A stretch of 64,000 bases of DNA from assembly GCA_025677825.1 (NCBI GenBank), contig JAIXMO010000005.1:248001-312000 (forward strand). Direction: 5' to 3'. The translations under genes were made by a program, and so were the position numbers. The notes below the pieces were generated by a model. That model was not told the DNA's origin and did not search any database. It saw only the letters and a list, made by a program, of their open reading frames with translations. Source of the stretch: Helicostylum pulchrum. Taxonomy: Eukaryota; Mucoromycota; Mucoromycetes; Mucorales; Mucoraceae. This document shows, piece after piece, positions 1 to 11,134 of the stretch. Each line of letters opens with the position of its first letter. Within the stretch, counting starts at the first letter, position 1.

Positions 1-896
1 TGCACAATCCTTATCTTCAACGGATGTATCATCAGAATAATCTACTACTTCTTGAGAGCAGTCGATATTACGAGCGGTGGCAATCTCAATAACAGCAGTA
101 AGAGGTCTAGTACTGCTTGATCGGTACGATCATAAACTCCGCGAATGTGGTCATCTTCAGGAGCGCATTCATAGTTATAAAAAGCCACAGCGGTATCGGC
201 TGGAGAGGAGGGACCTTCTCCTTGACGTGTACAAGTAACAGTAGTGTCCGTCTGACCACTAGTAAAAATATCAGAGGAGGATTCTCCAGAGATATAAGTT
301 TCAGTAGTGGTATCCTGAGAGTTACAGTCAAAAGAGGCATCTTCTGCTACTTTGACACTTGCTTGCTTCCAGTTGCAGTAAAATACAGTCTTTCCAAACT
401 TCTTTGCATTGTAGTCAAGACAACGGAAAGCTTTCATTTTTCGCTTGTACTCCATTCAGGTTTTGCGCAGTTCGGCGCGCTGTATACCGCGTCTTGCAGC
501 TCGATTCTGATATTCAGTCACGATAGTACCAGTTTCAGAACTAGGAGCTTCTGTAGCGTCATATTCTTCTTTACCAGCGGCATCTTCGGAGCCAAGTGTG
601 TCCGCAGCAATACTTTATTCTCTTGTTTCTTCAGAGACGTCACTTACTTGCATGGGCGTATTGGTTTGAGAGGAGGGACCTTCTTCTTAATTTGTCCCAG
701 TAACTGGGCTATCAATAACAGCGTTTATTTGACTTACTTGTTCCAAGCTGCGGTAAAATACGGTCTTGTTAAACTTCTTTGCGTTATAGTCAAGACAACT
801 AAAGGCCTCCATTTGTTGTTTGTACTCGGTTCGGATTTTTCGCAGCTCGACGCATTGGAAACAGCGTCTTTCAGCTCGGTTTTTATATTCGGTCAT
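1..896 (-). pseudogene. Decayed tandem-duplicated gene of unknown function
   Basis: One minus-strand frame runs from an ATG at 896 to about 120. It is broken by in-frame stops at 687-689, near 616 and at 456-458, and then by an apparent frameshift near 120, after which an acidic reading continues off the left edge. It contains two copies of one module. The first has MTEYKNRAERR, then EYKQQMEAFSCLDYNAKKF and NKTVFY. The second has TEYQNRAARR, then EYKRKMKAFRCLDYNAKKF and GKTVFY. In the second copy a codon equivalent to CGA in the first reads TGA just before the shared EYK, so this stop looks like a point nonsense change. I do not recognise the family. An alternative is a short 69-aa protein (896 to 687) followed by a degenerate duplicate. 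The shared frame across 147 codons supports a single ancestral ORF. Confidence 0.55.
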
Positions 897-1021
897 AATT
901 TAAGTCAATAGTGAGAGAGTGAGTGTGTGTGTTTGTGTGTGTATGTGAAAAAAATCGAAAGTGAAGAAGAGGAAAGAAAAACAAAACAAAATAGCTCTTT
1001 ATAAAAAAAATTTTGACGAAT

Positions 1022-1240
1022 AAGAAAAATAGAAATTATTGTAAAACTCAAATCTGTCACTGTGGAAAAAAATGACTCCTCATTTTAAAAAACACTAACG
1101 TCTCTACGGTTCTTCTTTTTAATAAAAAGAGAGATTCGTTATAATTAACACCTGTATAAAAATGGATCGCCAATAGGTGTCAAGTCTCCCTACCCTGTCA
1201 ACAAACCATTCTGTCAAAACGCGATGTCCTTTTTTTTTTA
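1022..1240 (+). repeat. Direct repeat A, copy 1
   Basis: This ~215-bp segment recurs in the same orientation at about 5455-5680. Shared landmarks in order are: TTGTAAAACTCAAATCTGT, CATTTTAAAAA, CGTCT followed by GGTTCTTCTTTTT, GAGAGATT, TATAAAAA then GGATCG, GTCTCCCTAAC-like, GTCAACAAACC and AACGCGATGTCCTTTTTTTT. The two copies bracket ~4.2 kb of degenerate DNA, an arrangement like old LTRs. No LTR end motifs or primer-binding site were identified. Confidence 0.6.
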
Positions 1241-1690
1241 CTTTTAGCGCCTGCGTCACCCTACACTTACCTATTCGCATGAATATCAAAAGTTTCCATA
1301 TATGTCCACCATATATATCCACCATTAAAAGTAATGATAGGCTGTAGATATAAAAAAAAATGGAACCCGATAGGTGGGTAAGGTGTTACAAACCCGTAAC
1401 AGTTTGATCAAAATCAAATTTGATTGATCGATTAGAGTAAATAAATACGGAGCGACTTGATCTCCCTTTTTTTTTGTGTATAAAACAGCTTTTCAGGCGT
1501 ATGACTTCCGTTATCTTTGGGACACGAGAGATAATAGGACTTTCCCCCCACTTTCTATTTCCATTTATATTCACTGTTAAAATGACTTTTTATATAGTGT
1601 AATATATAAAAAAAAAGACAATATATGTTTAAACAAATAATTTTATTATTTTCTTATGATACATGTTGAATGTATGGACGGCGATGAACC
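1241..1690. other. AT-rich spacer
   Basis: No convincing coding potential was seen. A short stretch near 1545-1575 (a C-run followed by ACTTTCTATTTCC) resembles one at about 2635-2660. This suggests a further weak repeat, but I could not delimit it. Confidence 0.3.
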
Positions 1691-1714
1691 CGAAGGCTAT
1701 GTTAAGAACAAACC

Positions 1715-2115
1715 GCAAGTAGTTGGGGTTAAGCCCTTCTACTTGCAGCTTTTGGTACAAAACTTTCGCTGTTGAAGCGAAAGCCTTTGCTCTGGAGATG
1801 AGCGTAAAAAGGGGTGGGAGGGGGTCAAACGGACAGAAAAGAGAGGCAGCAGGAGGAGGAACCATAAGGCCTTTTGGCTCGTCAGCCAAAAGACAAACAC
1901 TCGGAGCGAATGCTTCTTGGAACAAACCCTTGGGAGTCAAGGGTTTACAGACAAAGGAGGGAAAAAGAGAGACGGGAGGAGAAACGACCATTAAGCCTTT
2001 TGGCTCGTCAGCCAAAATACAAATACCCGGAGCGAGTATTTCTTGTAACAAACCCTTTGGGGTCAAGGGTTTACAAACTTTCCCAGGGAAGGTTTTTTCC
2101 CAAACATTGGGCGAG
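1715..2115. repeat. Array of small perfect hairpins with an internal duplication
   Basis: This GC-richer segment holds a series of short stem-loops. GCAAGTAG (1715-1722) pairs with CTACTTGC (1739-1746), enclosing a GGG/CCC inner stem. CTTTCGCT (1763-1770) pairs with AGCGAAAG (1776-1783). CTTTTGGCT (1871-1879) pairs with AGCCAAAAG (1884-1892). AAACCCTTG (1924-1932) pairs with CAAGGGTTT (1938-1946). The last two recur as a diverged copy at 1998-2017 and 2050-2072. Minus-strand reading gives a repeated LADEPKGLM peptide, which I regard as a by-product of the duplication. The architecture resembles double-hairpin elements of fungal mitochondrial DNA, so a mitochondrial insertion is one possibility. 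That origin is inference. Confidence 0.6.
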
Positions 2116-2130
2116 GCGTAATTTGGTACA

Positions 2131-3164
2131 AAAAAAATTTTTAAACCGGACGAGTACCAGCCAGCTACAAGATAATAAAGTGTTCATAGTTACCATTTAT
2201 TTTTAGAAGAAAAAAAAAGTTACTTACAACGGACAAAGTACAAGGCGGTCGAGCTGTTACTCAACAGCGAGAAAAATGAAGAGCCGAGGAAGAGGTAAAC
2301 AAGGTTTATTAGCAACATTGAGTGTAATTATAATTTATGAATAGTAAAGAAAAATAAAGAGAAAAAAACAGATAAAGAAACAGTTCTTAAATACCCAAAA
2401 AAAAAAAAAAAAAAAGAGGGATGACCTCATCACATACTGGTTTTTTTTGGTAAATATTATTGTTTTCTTACCACTTCAAAATTTAAAGCATAAGAGTACC
2501 TTTATCTTGCTATCATCGCTTACTAAGTACGGTGACATATTAAACTACTTCCATCTACTTTAATGGACACTGTTAAGATATACGCGTTTGCATAATGCAG
2601 GAATTTATTTGTGACGCGCGAAGTAATCAAACTTCACCCCCACTTTCTGTTTCTATATACTTACATAAGATGTTATACATTTTTTTTTCAATAGCTTATG
2701 ATAGTTGTTATACTTACTAAGTTTAAAAGAATGAAATAAATTTATTGTAGACATAGTAGTTGCTGGGTATAACGATTTTTTTTTTACTTAAATAGGAAAT
2801 ACCGAAAACAAGTTTTGAACAAAATGAGTATTAAAAAAAAGGCGCTACACATGAAGCGAGAAAAGTGTTTCATGGCGTTTTTTTTACTACTCTGGATTAC
2901 TAATCCCTTGAATATCTATGGTTTCGTCAAGTTTGTCAAATAAACAAAAACAAGCACGAAAGAAAAAAAACACAAAAAAAACACGAAAAAAGAACTGCAA
3001 ATACTTTCGCTTGCTCTTTTTTTTTACACCTACTCTAATGTTGCTATATCTTGTATCAAAGTATGGATTACACTGATGCTACGCAGAGTCAGACAAAGGA
3101 TTAAGAGTGAATATAAGTGAATAAAGAAAAGGAAAGTTCCTTAATTTGTACTAGTTATTTTCCT

Positions 3165-3197
<33 letters not shown>

Positions 3198-3540
3198 CAC
3201 GATTTGTTTACTTTGTTGAAAATAAATTTACAGCTTTTTTTGTTACTATCTCCATTGTTATATACCTACTTGATACATATCTCTCTCCCATATTAACACA
3301 AGATACGAGAATACAAGAGTAAGCGAAAGTATTTTTTTACAAGTAAAAAGAAAGTAGGTCTAATTCGTACTACTTTCTCTTTTTGCATGATTTGTTTATT
3401 TTTCGACTTTTTTAATTCTTAAGTCCAATAGATATTAGCGTTCCGTATCCGTGGTCTAGTCTTTTTTTCTATTTTTACTTGTAAAAAAAAAAGGATTTTT
3501 TCCCACTCTTTCTTTACTTCTTTATCCTTTTTTTTTCAAT
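2131..3540. other. AT-rich spacer with homopolymer runs
   Basis: No gene was seen. It contains an A-run near 2397-2415, a ~29-nt T-run near 3167-3195, and a small hairpin near 2252 (GCTGTT, four-base loop, AACAGC). Two weakly similar segments, each containing a (C/A)ATGATTTGTTTA-like or CACGATTTGTTTA stretch, occur near 3200 and 3385. Confidence 0.35.
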
Positions 3541-4282
3541 AACGGTACGTGTATACTAGTTTTACTTCGACTTACTAACATTTTTTTTATCCCAGGTACT
3601 ACTGTTGGGGGTGCAGATGTATCCGAAATGGGTGCTCTTTGAAGCCGTGTGATGGATTGATGCTCTATATACCGTATGTCTTCTAGGCTGGTTGGTAGGG
3701 GGTGCGTCGTCATAAGTATGCACGAAGTCCATTGCAGCATTTCTAACCGGTTGCACCTTCGAGATTTTCCAGGTATGGCACCAAAGGTCTTTTTGGTGTT
3801 ATGTACACACCTCCTCAAGTAAATAAGAGGCATGCTATTCGGATGGGTCTTGTACGACTCCTGATAACCGACGCCTTTTAATACTTGTTTATGTGGATGT
3901 ACTGGTGGCTCTGGCGTACTAATATAGTGATCTTCCTGCTGTGGCGAATCGGAAAGCTCCTAGTTGTAGGCTTTCTCTCTAGTCTTAGTTTCACTGGATG
4001 TGATGGTTCTGCTTGCTTCCCTGATTTCTTGACCTCTGGTTTTTTAACTGTAATTACTTAATCTGATCCTTAGTGACGGGTTCACTGTATCCTTGATTTA
4101 CTTCCTTCTCAAGTTCCTATTAATGTGAAAGTGTCTTCTATTTGAGGGCTTTAAAGAATACCAGCCAAAAAAAAAAAAAAAAAAAAATTCTTCCGCTCCT
4201 TTTCTCTACAAATGCTGGACATTTTGTCTAAAAACAACTCTTCTGCTCCTTTGTCCCCTGTCTCTTCTGTCCGCATCTCCTC

Positions 4283-4313
<31 letters not shown>

Positions 4314-4503
4314 ACAAATGCTAGTCATTTTATCATAAGGAAATGCTGGTCATTTTGTCAAGGAGATCGGTCGCCTTGGTAGAAAGAAGAAAGAAGACTG
4401 AAAGGGTACTTTTCTCTTTTGGCATTTTCTTTCTTGCGAGTATATTGAGGTGGCTGGTCTCTTTACAAAAACAATTTTTTTAAGGTGCTGGTCACTTTGG
4501 TGG

Positions 4504-4558
<55 letters not shown>

Positions 4559-5160
4559 GGTGTTCTTTGGCTTCCTCTTATAGCCGATACTGGATCAGTA
4601 AGAAAGAACTTGAGTTGGTCGTAAATTTCGGTGGCAGTGTTCCCTGATCCTTGGTGAGGATTGGGTAATTATAGTTTTTAAAACCATGTCAAGAAATTGT
4701 AAGTGGAAACAGGTGGTTCCAGATCTGAAGGTGAAATCAAGATGAAAAAAGATTGTCTGCATCTAGGTGTCTTTTCGTGAAGCCATGGTGAGTTGATTGC
4801 CCCGTCTGTACAAAGGAGTCATCGGTACGGAAGCATAAACTTGCATAATAATGTTAGGTCGTCAGATCTAGTATAGGACTTCATCTGGGTCGTGTGTCTC
4901 GCGAGCTTAGGGTGGTGGTAGGTGTGTACGCTTGGGGAGGTGTAATCTCTATGAGATGCTCTGTGTGATTGCGTGAACATAGTTTTTCGCCGTAAGCTTC
5001 AATCTTCTCAGTCGTTTTCTGCGATATTTAGAGGCTGTTCTCAGCTCAAATTAAGGTAGTCTGGGCATGTACCGTGCAGTAGCTGGGGTCCGTGATGGAA
5101 ACTGATCGGACGGGACCAGATGTGTTTTCGCCTTCACGTGGCTGATCCTGTTAGTATCAA
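3541..5160 (-). pseudogene. Degenerate coding relic, possibly an old mobile element
   Basis: This segment is visibly richer in G+C than its flanks, and minus-strand translation gives protein-like stretches in shifting frames. Examples are GVGYQESYKTHPNSMPLIYL and QPRRHTVYRASIHHTASKST (about 3560-3900), and RFDTNRISHVKAKTHL with RKRLRRLKLTAKNYVHAIT (about 4960-5160). Stops and frameshifts separate them. No catalytic motif was recognised, so the family is unknown. Within it lie a (CT)n tract near 4285-4312, a 53-A run at 4504-4556, and several copies of a motif close to AAATGCTGGTCATTTTGTC (near 4209, 4314, 4341 and 4482). The flanking A repeats suggest a decayed retroelement, but this is inference. 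Confidence 0.35.
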
Positions 5161-5454
5161 AGCGTTTTTTTTTTTTTTATACATGTATAAAAAAGGTTCT
5201 GCTCTGAGAACCAAGAGAAACACAATTTAACTTAGTAAATAAAAACTACATTTTTTTTACAATGTTTTAAATAAAATGATATAACACCTTACTGATAAAC
5301 ATAGTACACTGTTAATAACTGTATAAAACATTTGGCGGTAATGCTTATAAGAATCCTTATTTTATCTTTTACCCGTAAGAATATGGTATCTCCCAAGTCT
5401 GTATCCCCTCATAAATGTAGACTTTACAATTGTAAATACAATAACGGTAAAAAA
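5161..5454. other. AT-rich spacer
   Basis: No gene or clear motif was seen apart from T-runs. Confidence 0.3.
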
Positions 5455-5680
5455 TAGTAATAATTGTAAAACTCAAATCTGTTACAGTGTGAAAAACGAC
5501 TTCTCATTTTAAAAAGCACAAACGTCTATATGGTTCTTCTTTTTGGTTTTTTGGTAAAGAGAGAGAGATTAGTTATAACCAACACTTGTATAAAAACGGA
5601 TCGTCAATATGTGTCCAGTCTCCCTAACTTGTCAACAAACCTTTCTGTCGAAACGCGATGTCCTTTTTTTTTTTGACTTT
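5455..5680 (+). repeat. Direct repeat A, copy 2
   Basis: This is the second copy of the ~215-bp direct repeat described at 1022-1240, in the same orientation about 4.4 kb downstream. By eye the copies differ at many single positions and by small indels, so the duplication is old. It lies between the coding relic and the 3' end of the Tubby-like gene. Confidence 0.6.
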
Positions 5681-5849
5681 TTTATTCTCTTCTAATTATA
5701 TAAATTACTTTTTTTGCGCATTTAAGTACAAGAACTCGTTTTACAAAGCAAAATAAATTATGCAAAAGAGAGGGGATAAAATACATGAAAAAAAAAGTGC
5801 GATACATAGTATATGTAAAACTTAAATTACCTGTGAATACACATATATT

Positions 5850-7184
5850 TTATTCGCAAGCGAGTTTAGCATCAAAAGAAGTAAGAGCAATTGAAAATGC
5901 TTGCAGTAAACACATTGGGTATTTATAATCCATTGTAAATGAATCTCTTTCGACACGACCAAATTGCATTACAATATAATCCACTTTAATGAAGAGAAAA
6001 AGAAAAAGGCAAGGTTAATATATTGATTTATTATACATGTATACACCTAACTTACAATCATTATCATGCACAATTTGGAAATTTTTGACAGAAGCTTGTG
6101 TGACCCTTCCGTTAAAGTTGAGTACAAATGACTGTGTTTCTATTTTGTTACAAATGAAAAATCAATACAAGTTGCAAAACAAAAGAAATATATAGCATTA
6201 CCTTCATTCCATTGAGGACTTTTGTTATGAAGCACTAGTAAATCACGAGCTCCACCATCGCGATATTTACTCAACAACATTTCGGATTCCTTTACAGGTC
6301 GATACTCGGATCTTTTACCGTCTCTGGTTAATGCATGCATTAATATTGTCATTTTACGAGGTCCTTTAAAACCAAGAATATTTGGATCCTATCATTATTT
6401 ATAACGTTTAATAACACTTGGTAGAAACAAAAAAAAAGGGAACTAATAACCTACGTATAAAACTGCTCCGAGTTCTTCTCTGATAGGCAAATCCTTCTTT
6501 TTCGTAGCCAGTTCTTTCTTTAAAGGGTTTTTACCATGGGAATAGATGACGAAGGTTGTACCCAAAAAATTAGACCTACATAAACAAACAAGCAAAGAAA
6601 ATAAGCGTAAAGAAAATATATGTGCCTTCTCTTAGCAACTAAAACTTACCGAACTTTTCCTAATTCTACATAACCTTCAGGTACAGTTTGACTTTCACGA
6701 TATATACCTGTAATTGTATAATAACTTGTATTACTCTTTCTCTTTTTACGGGCGGTCATAACATGGTGTATATCACCTGTATCCAAGTGTTCAATAAATA
6801 AATGATATTGGGGATACAATTTATCTAAACCATCTCGACAACGATGAATACGACATGTTACACGGGTATTTAATGCAGAAGGTCTATTTTGTTTTTTAGT
6901 CTAACATAAAAAAAAAAGAAAGGGTTATTATAGATTTACCTAAATGCTAACTCTAGCAATTCCTTCTCTGTTGTAAGTGCTCTTGGTAAAACGAAATCGC
7001 GAGGAGGTACAGGTCTCGTTACTCGTACAGTATGCGAACTAGTGTCTAAATCGGTAGGTACGATGAGTGCTTCATTTGTTTCTTCCTCTTCTTCGAATAG
7101 CTCGTCATCACTTTGTGTTGTGAGATGATTAAACATATCTGCTGAAAGTTGTGGATGAACCACTTGATGAGTTTCTTGTGTCAT
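5850..7184 (-). CDS. Tubby-like protein (TULP family)
   Basis: Six exons (7184-6940, 6883-6650, 6575-6455, 6388-6202, 6139-6056, 5983-5850) join to 1005 nt, giving 334 aa. All introns are GT-AG and phases match throughout. The first ~85 residues are acidic and low-complexity. From about residue 84 the Tubby C-terminal domain follows, with [59 protein letters not shown] and the family-typical end [15 protein letters not shown], then [20 protein letters not shown] and ACE. Tubby domains form a closed beta-barrel around a central helix; in animals they bind phosphoinositides and act in membrane-to-nucleus signalling or cargo delivery. The fungal role is not established here. The start at 7184 gives a sensible acidic leader; an upstream exon cannot be excluded. 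Confidence 0.93.
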
Positions 7185-8004
7185 TTGTTATATATTTCAA
7201 AAAGAGTAGTAAAAAAAAAAGAACTGAAATATGTCCGTAAAAGTATTCGACAACAACGAAAATGGCTGAGTTGTAAAGGCATTCTTTGTGATCAAGCCAC
7301 GACGAGGTAGAAAATCGTGTAACCAGCAATTGAACCATTAAGTAAGTGTCTTTTATTATTCACACAATGTAACTGTGCTATAGGGAGTTTTTTATTCATT
7401 CAACCTTTTTGATAATATCAATTACGGCTTCTCGGCATTCATATAACTTTTATAAACACTTGGCCATGTTCATCTCATAAAAAACCTAACCAAAAGTCTA
7501 AATATGGTTAGCATACGTGGGGCGTTAATATTTTTTCTGGGCGTGGATTTTCGTAAATAGGTTTCAATAATGCAAAAAAAATAATAAAAAAAAATCCAAT
7601 ACAGGGAAGCTTCATATGTGACTGATAGCATAAGGACATACACTATGATAAAGAAAGGAAACTTTGTTAAGAGCGAAAATGAGTTAAACTGATAAGATGT
7701 TACATTATACTTACTTGTTGAATGATATAATTATTTACAAATGTCAAAACTAAAAGTATATATTTATGAGGGTTAGGCTTTAACATGATTTCAGACACTT
7801 GAAAAAAAGAAAAGAAAAGGAACTTGAGCAACAAAGGCTTCAAAGTAATAAAATAAAAGATAGTTTTTAAGTGAGAAATAGTCTGAGAATTTTATTTTGT
7901 TGAGGAAAAAGTCGACTCTATTTATAAGGAGAAAAATAGGATAATAAACAAAGGTAAAAAGAAACGGGCGAGATAAAACCGCAGAGCGGGTTTTTACAAC
8001 ATAA
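7185..8004. other. AT-rich spacer upstream of the Tubby-like gene
   Basis: No convincing gene was seen; short ORFs on the minus strand are low-complexity. The promoter of the minus-strand Tubby-like gene should lie in the first few hundred bases. Confidence 0.3.
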
Positions 8005-9345
8005 GAAATCACTGCTAAAATTAGCAGTTATAATAAATATTGGTTTTTATTTTTTAAAGAAACAGGAAATGCTTTTTGGACCCAGGTTATTTAGTACAAA
8101 ATAGTTGTTTTAACTATATCTTTGATACAAAAATTAAAAACGAACTTTTGTTTTTTTTTCGATTTTCATTTTTGGGGGTCAACCCCTTTTTTAGTGTAAT
8201 ATCGTGTAACCATTTTCAGAGCTTCGCGATTACATAAAATTTAGCTGTTTACTACCGTGTTTGGTTATAGCACCAAATGTAAATATCTAAAAGCTATATA
8301 TTAGATGTTCATAAATAAAAGTGCTTCATCAAAAACCGGGTGAGAAAATGCGCTTTAAAGAATTCGCTAATTTAAGGACCGCTTAACTCAAATTTGAGCA
8401 AAAAAAAACGTCTAAAATGGTGATTACTCGGTCAGCATTTTTTGTAATAATATAACTCTAGATGGATTAGATGCACCTAAAATAGCACTTTATTATTATT
8501 AACTTTTTTATAAAAAGGCAAGGTAGATCTGGAGTAATTACAAAATAACTACAAAAACCCAAAAGGGGTTGACCCTCCAAAATGATCAAAAACGCCAAAA
8601 ATGACCGACCGAAAAAAAAAAGTAGAAAAATCGAGTAAAATATAAAGCAACATGCAGCTTTCAATTTTGGTATTAAAATCAACATCCGAAAGGGTAACTT
8701 TAACTAAGTAACTTGGAAAAAATAATCACTTCCTGACGTTTAATCATACAAAGAAAACACCTTATTTCGATCACTGTAAAAGTGACTTTTTTTAGAAGTC
8801 ACTTCTAAACCTTTACTTAAAAAGACGCCTTTTTAAGACGATAATGGATGAAGAATAATGTATTATAACGTTTTTAATAGTGCTTGAGCTTTTCCAAGTT
8901 ATTTTACAAAAAAATATGATGTGTATCGTTTTCTGCCAGAGCTCAAACATTAAAATTATGTTAAATTCTATTAATTTTTTTATTAATGTCAATTAAAATA
9001 GTACACAACTATTTATTGGAATACCACATAACCATACATTTAAAAACTACTAGCTATAATATATAAGACCAAAAGGTATCTTTGCGCTCATTTTATTTGG
9101 CTTACACTGCATTCCTATACAATCTTTTATCATTTAGCAACAGTCTGTATTTAATTACTTTTCCTAGTTAAATTTCTAAAGATTCACTGCTGATACGTGC
9201 TCCATTTGAGTATAAACTCGGTGTCTTTATATCTTAATTACTTTGTAATATTTATTCAATTATCTTTTCCCTATCAGCTTAATTATTATCCTTTTGTTAT
9301 ATGTGTAGAACCAATTAGTAATACACTATTAACGACTTGATTATG
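8005..9345 (-). repeat. Dispersed repeat R, copy 1 (inverted relative to copy 2)
   Basis: The reverse complement of this segment matches 16850-18460 almost base for base over long stretches. Both copies contain the same 58-residue translation beginning MLILIPKLKAACCF (8685 downward here, 17528 upward in copy 2). The core sequence GGGTCAACCCC occurs near 8169 and its inverse, GGGGTTGACCC, near 8567. They are closer together than in copies 2 and 3 because about 180 bp next to the first is missing. The translated ORF is probably not a gene: it disappears in copy 3. The outer boundaries are approximate. Confidence 0.85.
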
Positions 9346-10007
9346 AAATATAGCTATTTTTCCTGTGGACAATGGAACCAACAGGATGGACATGAATAGT
9401 GCGCTTCGTCTATACTCATCTGTATCCATATGCACTACATATAGTTAGAGCATTTATATATAGGTCGAATGACACCATTACTTCTACCGGGAATTATCTT
9501 CAATTGTATCGACTGCAAGATTTATTGGTCTGGTGTAAGACATGCATACATAAAATATATAGATATGTGTATATAAAGATAAAAAGGGTGGTTTTTTTTT
9601 AATAGCCTTATCAACTTTTTAATTTGATTTATACACTGTATTTTTAGCTAGGCCTTTATGCCGGTACGATAAATAAGTTATAGCGAATGTTTTACCCTTT
9701 ACCAAAAAAAAAATAAAAAAACAATTACTAGATTTGTCACTTTTCAAGAATCAGGAGTACATAATCATAAAAAAAAAGCGTATCAATACAATGAATTATA
9801 TAATTGTCCGCTCGATTCGTGTTGATTACGGGCTTGAGCTATAGTATAAAATTATGTACTGCTCTGTATTATATTACGCGGCAACTGTAACTTTGCCGCA
9901 TACCTTTATGTCTGTAGAATAAGTTTTGCATGTCGGAATATATGCTAACTACCAGTAGAAATGGACACTGTCTGCTATAAAATAATTAAAGCGAAAAAAA
10001 AAACTCT
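9346..10007. other. AT-rich spacer
   Basis: No gene, RNA or repeat could be supported here. Confidence 0.3.
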
Positions 10008-10459
10008 CTAATCCAAATTAATGACTTTCGTATAACATTCTTCATATGGTATGACGTTTAACATGGTTTCTTTCTCTTTTCTACTCCCTCTTTCATAAGT
10101 CTTTCCTGTTACTTCATATAACTTACAAGCCAACAAGTTAGTAGTAATTAAATCTACTAGTATATAAGTAAGAGTCTTTACTTTAAGCTGGAGATCTTTG
10201 GGCCGTTGCGATAATAGACAAAATTCGTAGCGAGTGTCAATACTGCTAAGAATGACGAGGATCGGAGTGTTGTGTTTGGTCTGCGAAAACTGTAATACGC
10301 TTTGACAAAGAGACATCAATGCCTGCGAGAATATGTTGTCTGTATCTCTTTTTCTATTCTTAAAAGGCAATGGTATACTAGCCCCTTTATTTTCAGAGGT
10401 CAAGATGATCACATCATATTGCCGTATTAAACAGGGCTTCTTACCCGTATAATTATCTA
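10008..10459 (-). pseudogene. 3' coding fragment of unknown gene
   Basis: An open minus-strand frame of ~148 codons ends at 10008 and reads NYTGKKPCLIRQYDVIILTS, later PILVILSSIDTRYEFCLLSQ and TLTYILVDLITTNLLACKLY. The composition is protein-like rather than low-complexity. It has no upstream ATG. Its left end coincides with TTTAAAATTTAG, a plausible 3' splice site at about 10457. It is therefore either the last exon of a gene whose 5' part is unrecognised or, more likely, a truncated relic. No family was recognised. Confidence 0.35.
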
Positions 10460-11134
10460 AATTTTAAAAAGAGATTTTTAATTAGCTTTATTTTCGGAGT
10501 AGAAGTGTACACTTAAGTGACCGTTTTAGGTGGATCCAAAAAAAAAGGGGGAGCAAGGTGCAGTCTTGTTTTTAATAAAATATCTATTATAAGGGTATAT
10601 ACACGCAAGTGATCTGAGCACAAGTCGCTTTTAACTATTTTTGATAGCTAAGGTTATAAAATTAACTCGATGGATTTGACAAATAAGCCTTTTGGGTTGT
10701 TTTGTGGTTTACAAACATTGATGTGTGTGGTGCTATTTTGGCATCAGGTGGTATATAAGACTGAGATTTACCCTTACATACCACAGCATAATTTGTGGTA
10801 AGAGAAACATATTAGTTGAAAAGACTTGCCGATAGCACAATAAGGACCAGTCTTGTGCGAGTTTATATTCGTTATTGTATATTTTTTTCTTAATTAAACA
10901 AAAAAAGTCATATATGTACATGGTATTGGTTTAAATAATGGAACCTCTTTTTACTAACTAACTGACAACTTTTTTTTTTTTTTTTACACGGGTATTGAAG
11001 CCAGGAGTCGAGACCGTTTGTAATTAAAGCTATTTTAATAGAACTCCTTTAAAAAAATAAAAAAAAGGAATTTTTTGTCTCTCTTTCTCTTTCTTTCTTT
11101 ATTTTCTTTATATTGTTAAAAAAAAAGACTAAAA
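10460..11134. other. Spacer and promoter of the Kelch gene
   Basis: There are no coding features. The last ~80 bases are a CTTT-rich pyrimidine tract followed by an A-run directly before the ATG at 11135, the pattern seen ahead of several starts in this window. Confidence 0.35.

Noticed and set aside
1629..2066. 145-codon minus-strand ORF with repeated LADEPKGLM peptides
   Set aside because: The repeat peptides arise from duplicated DNA hairpins. There is no recognisable domain and an opposite-strand ORF overlaps it.
4450..4647. ORF with a long Lys tract
   Set aside because: It is the translation of a 53-base A homopolymer.
8467..8685. 72-codon ORF identical to one at 17528-17737
   Set aside because: The identity reflects the duplicated R repeat. 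The ORF lies in a foldback arm, is Phe/Leu-rich, and is not preserved in R copy 3, so it is not treated as a gene.
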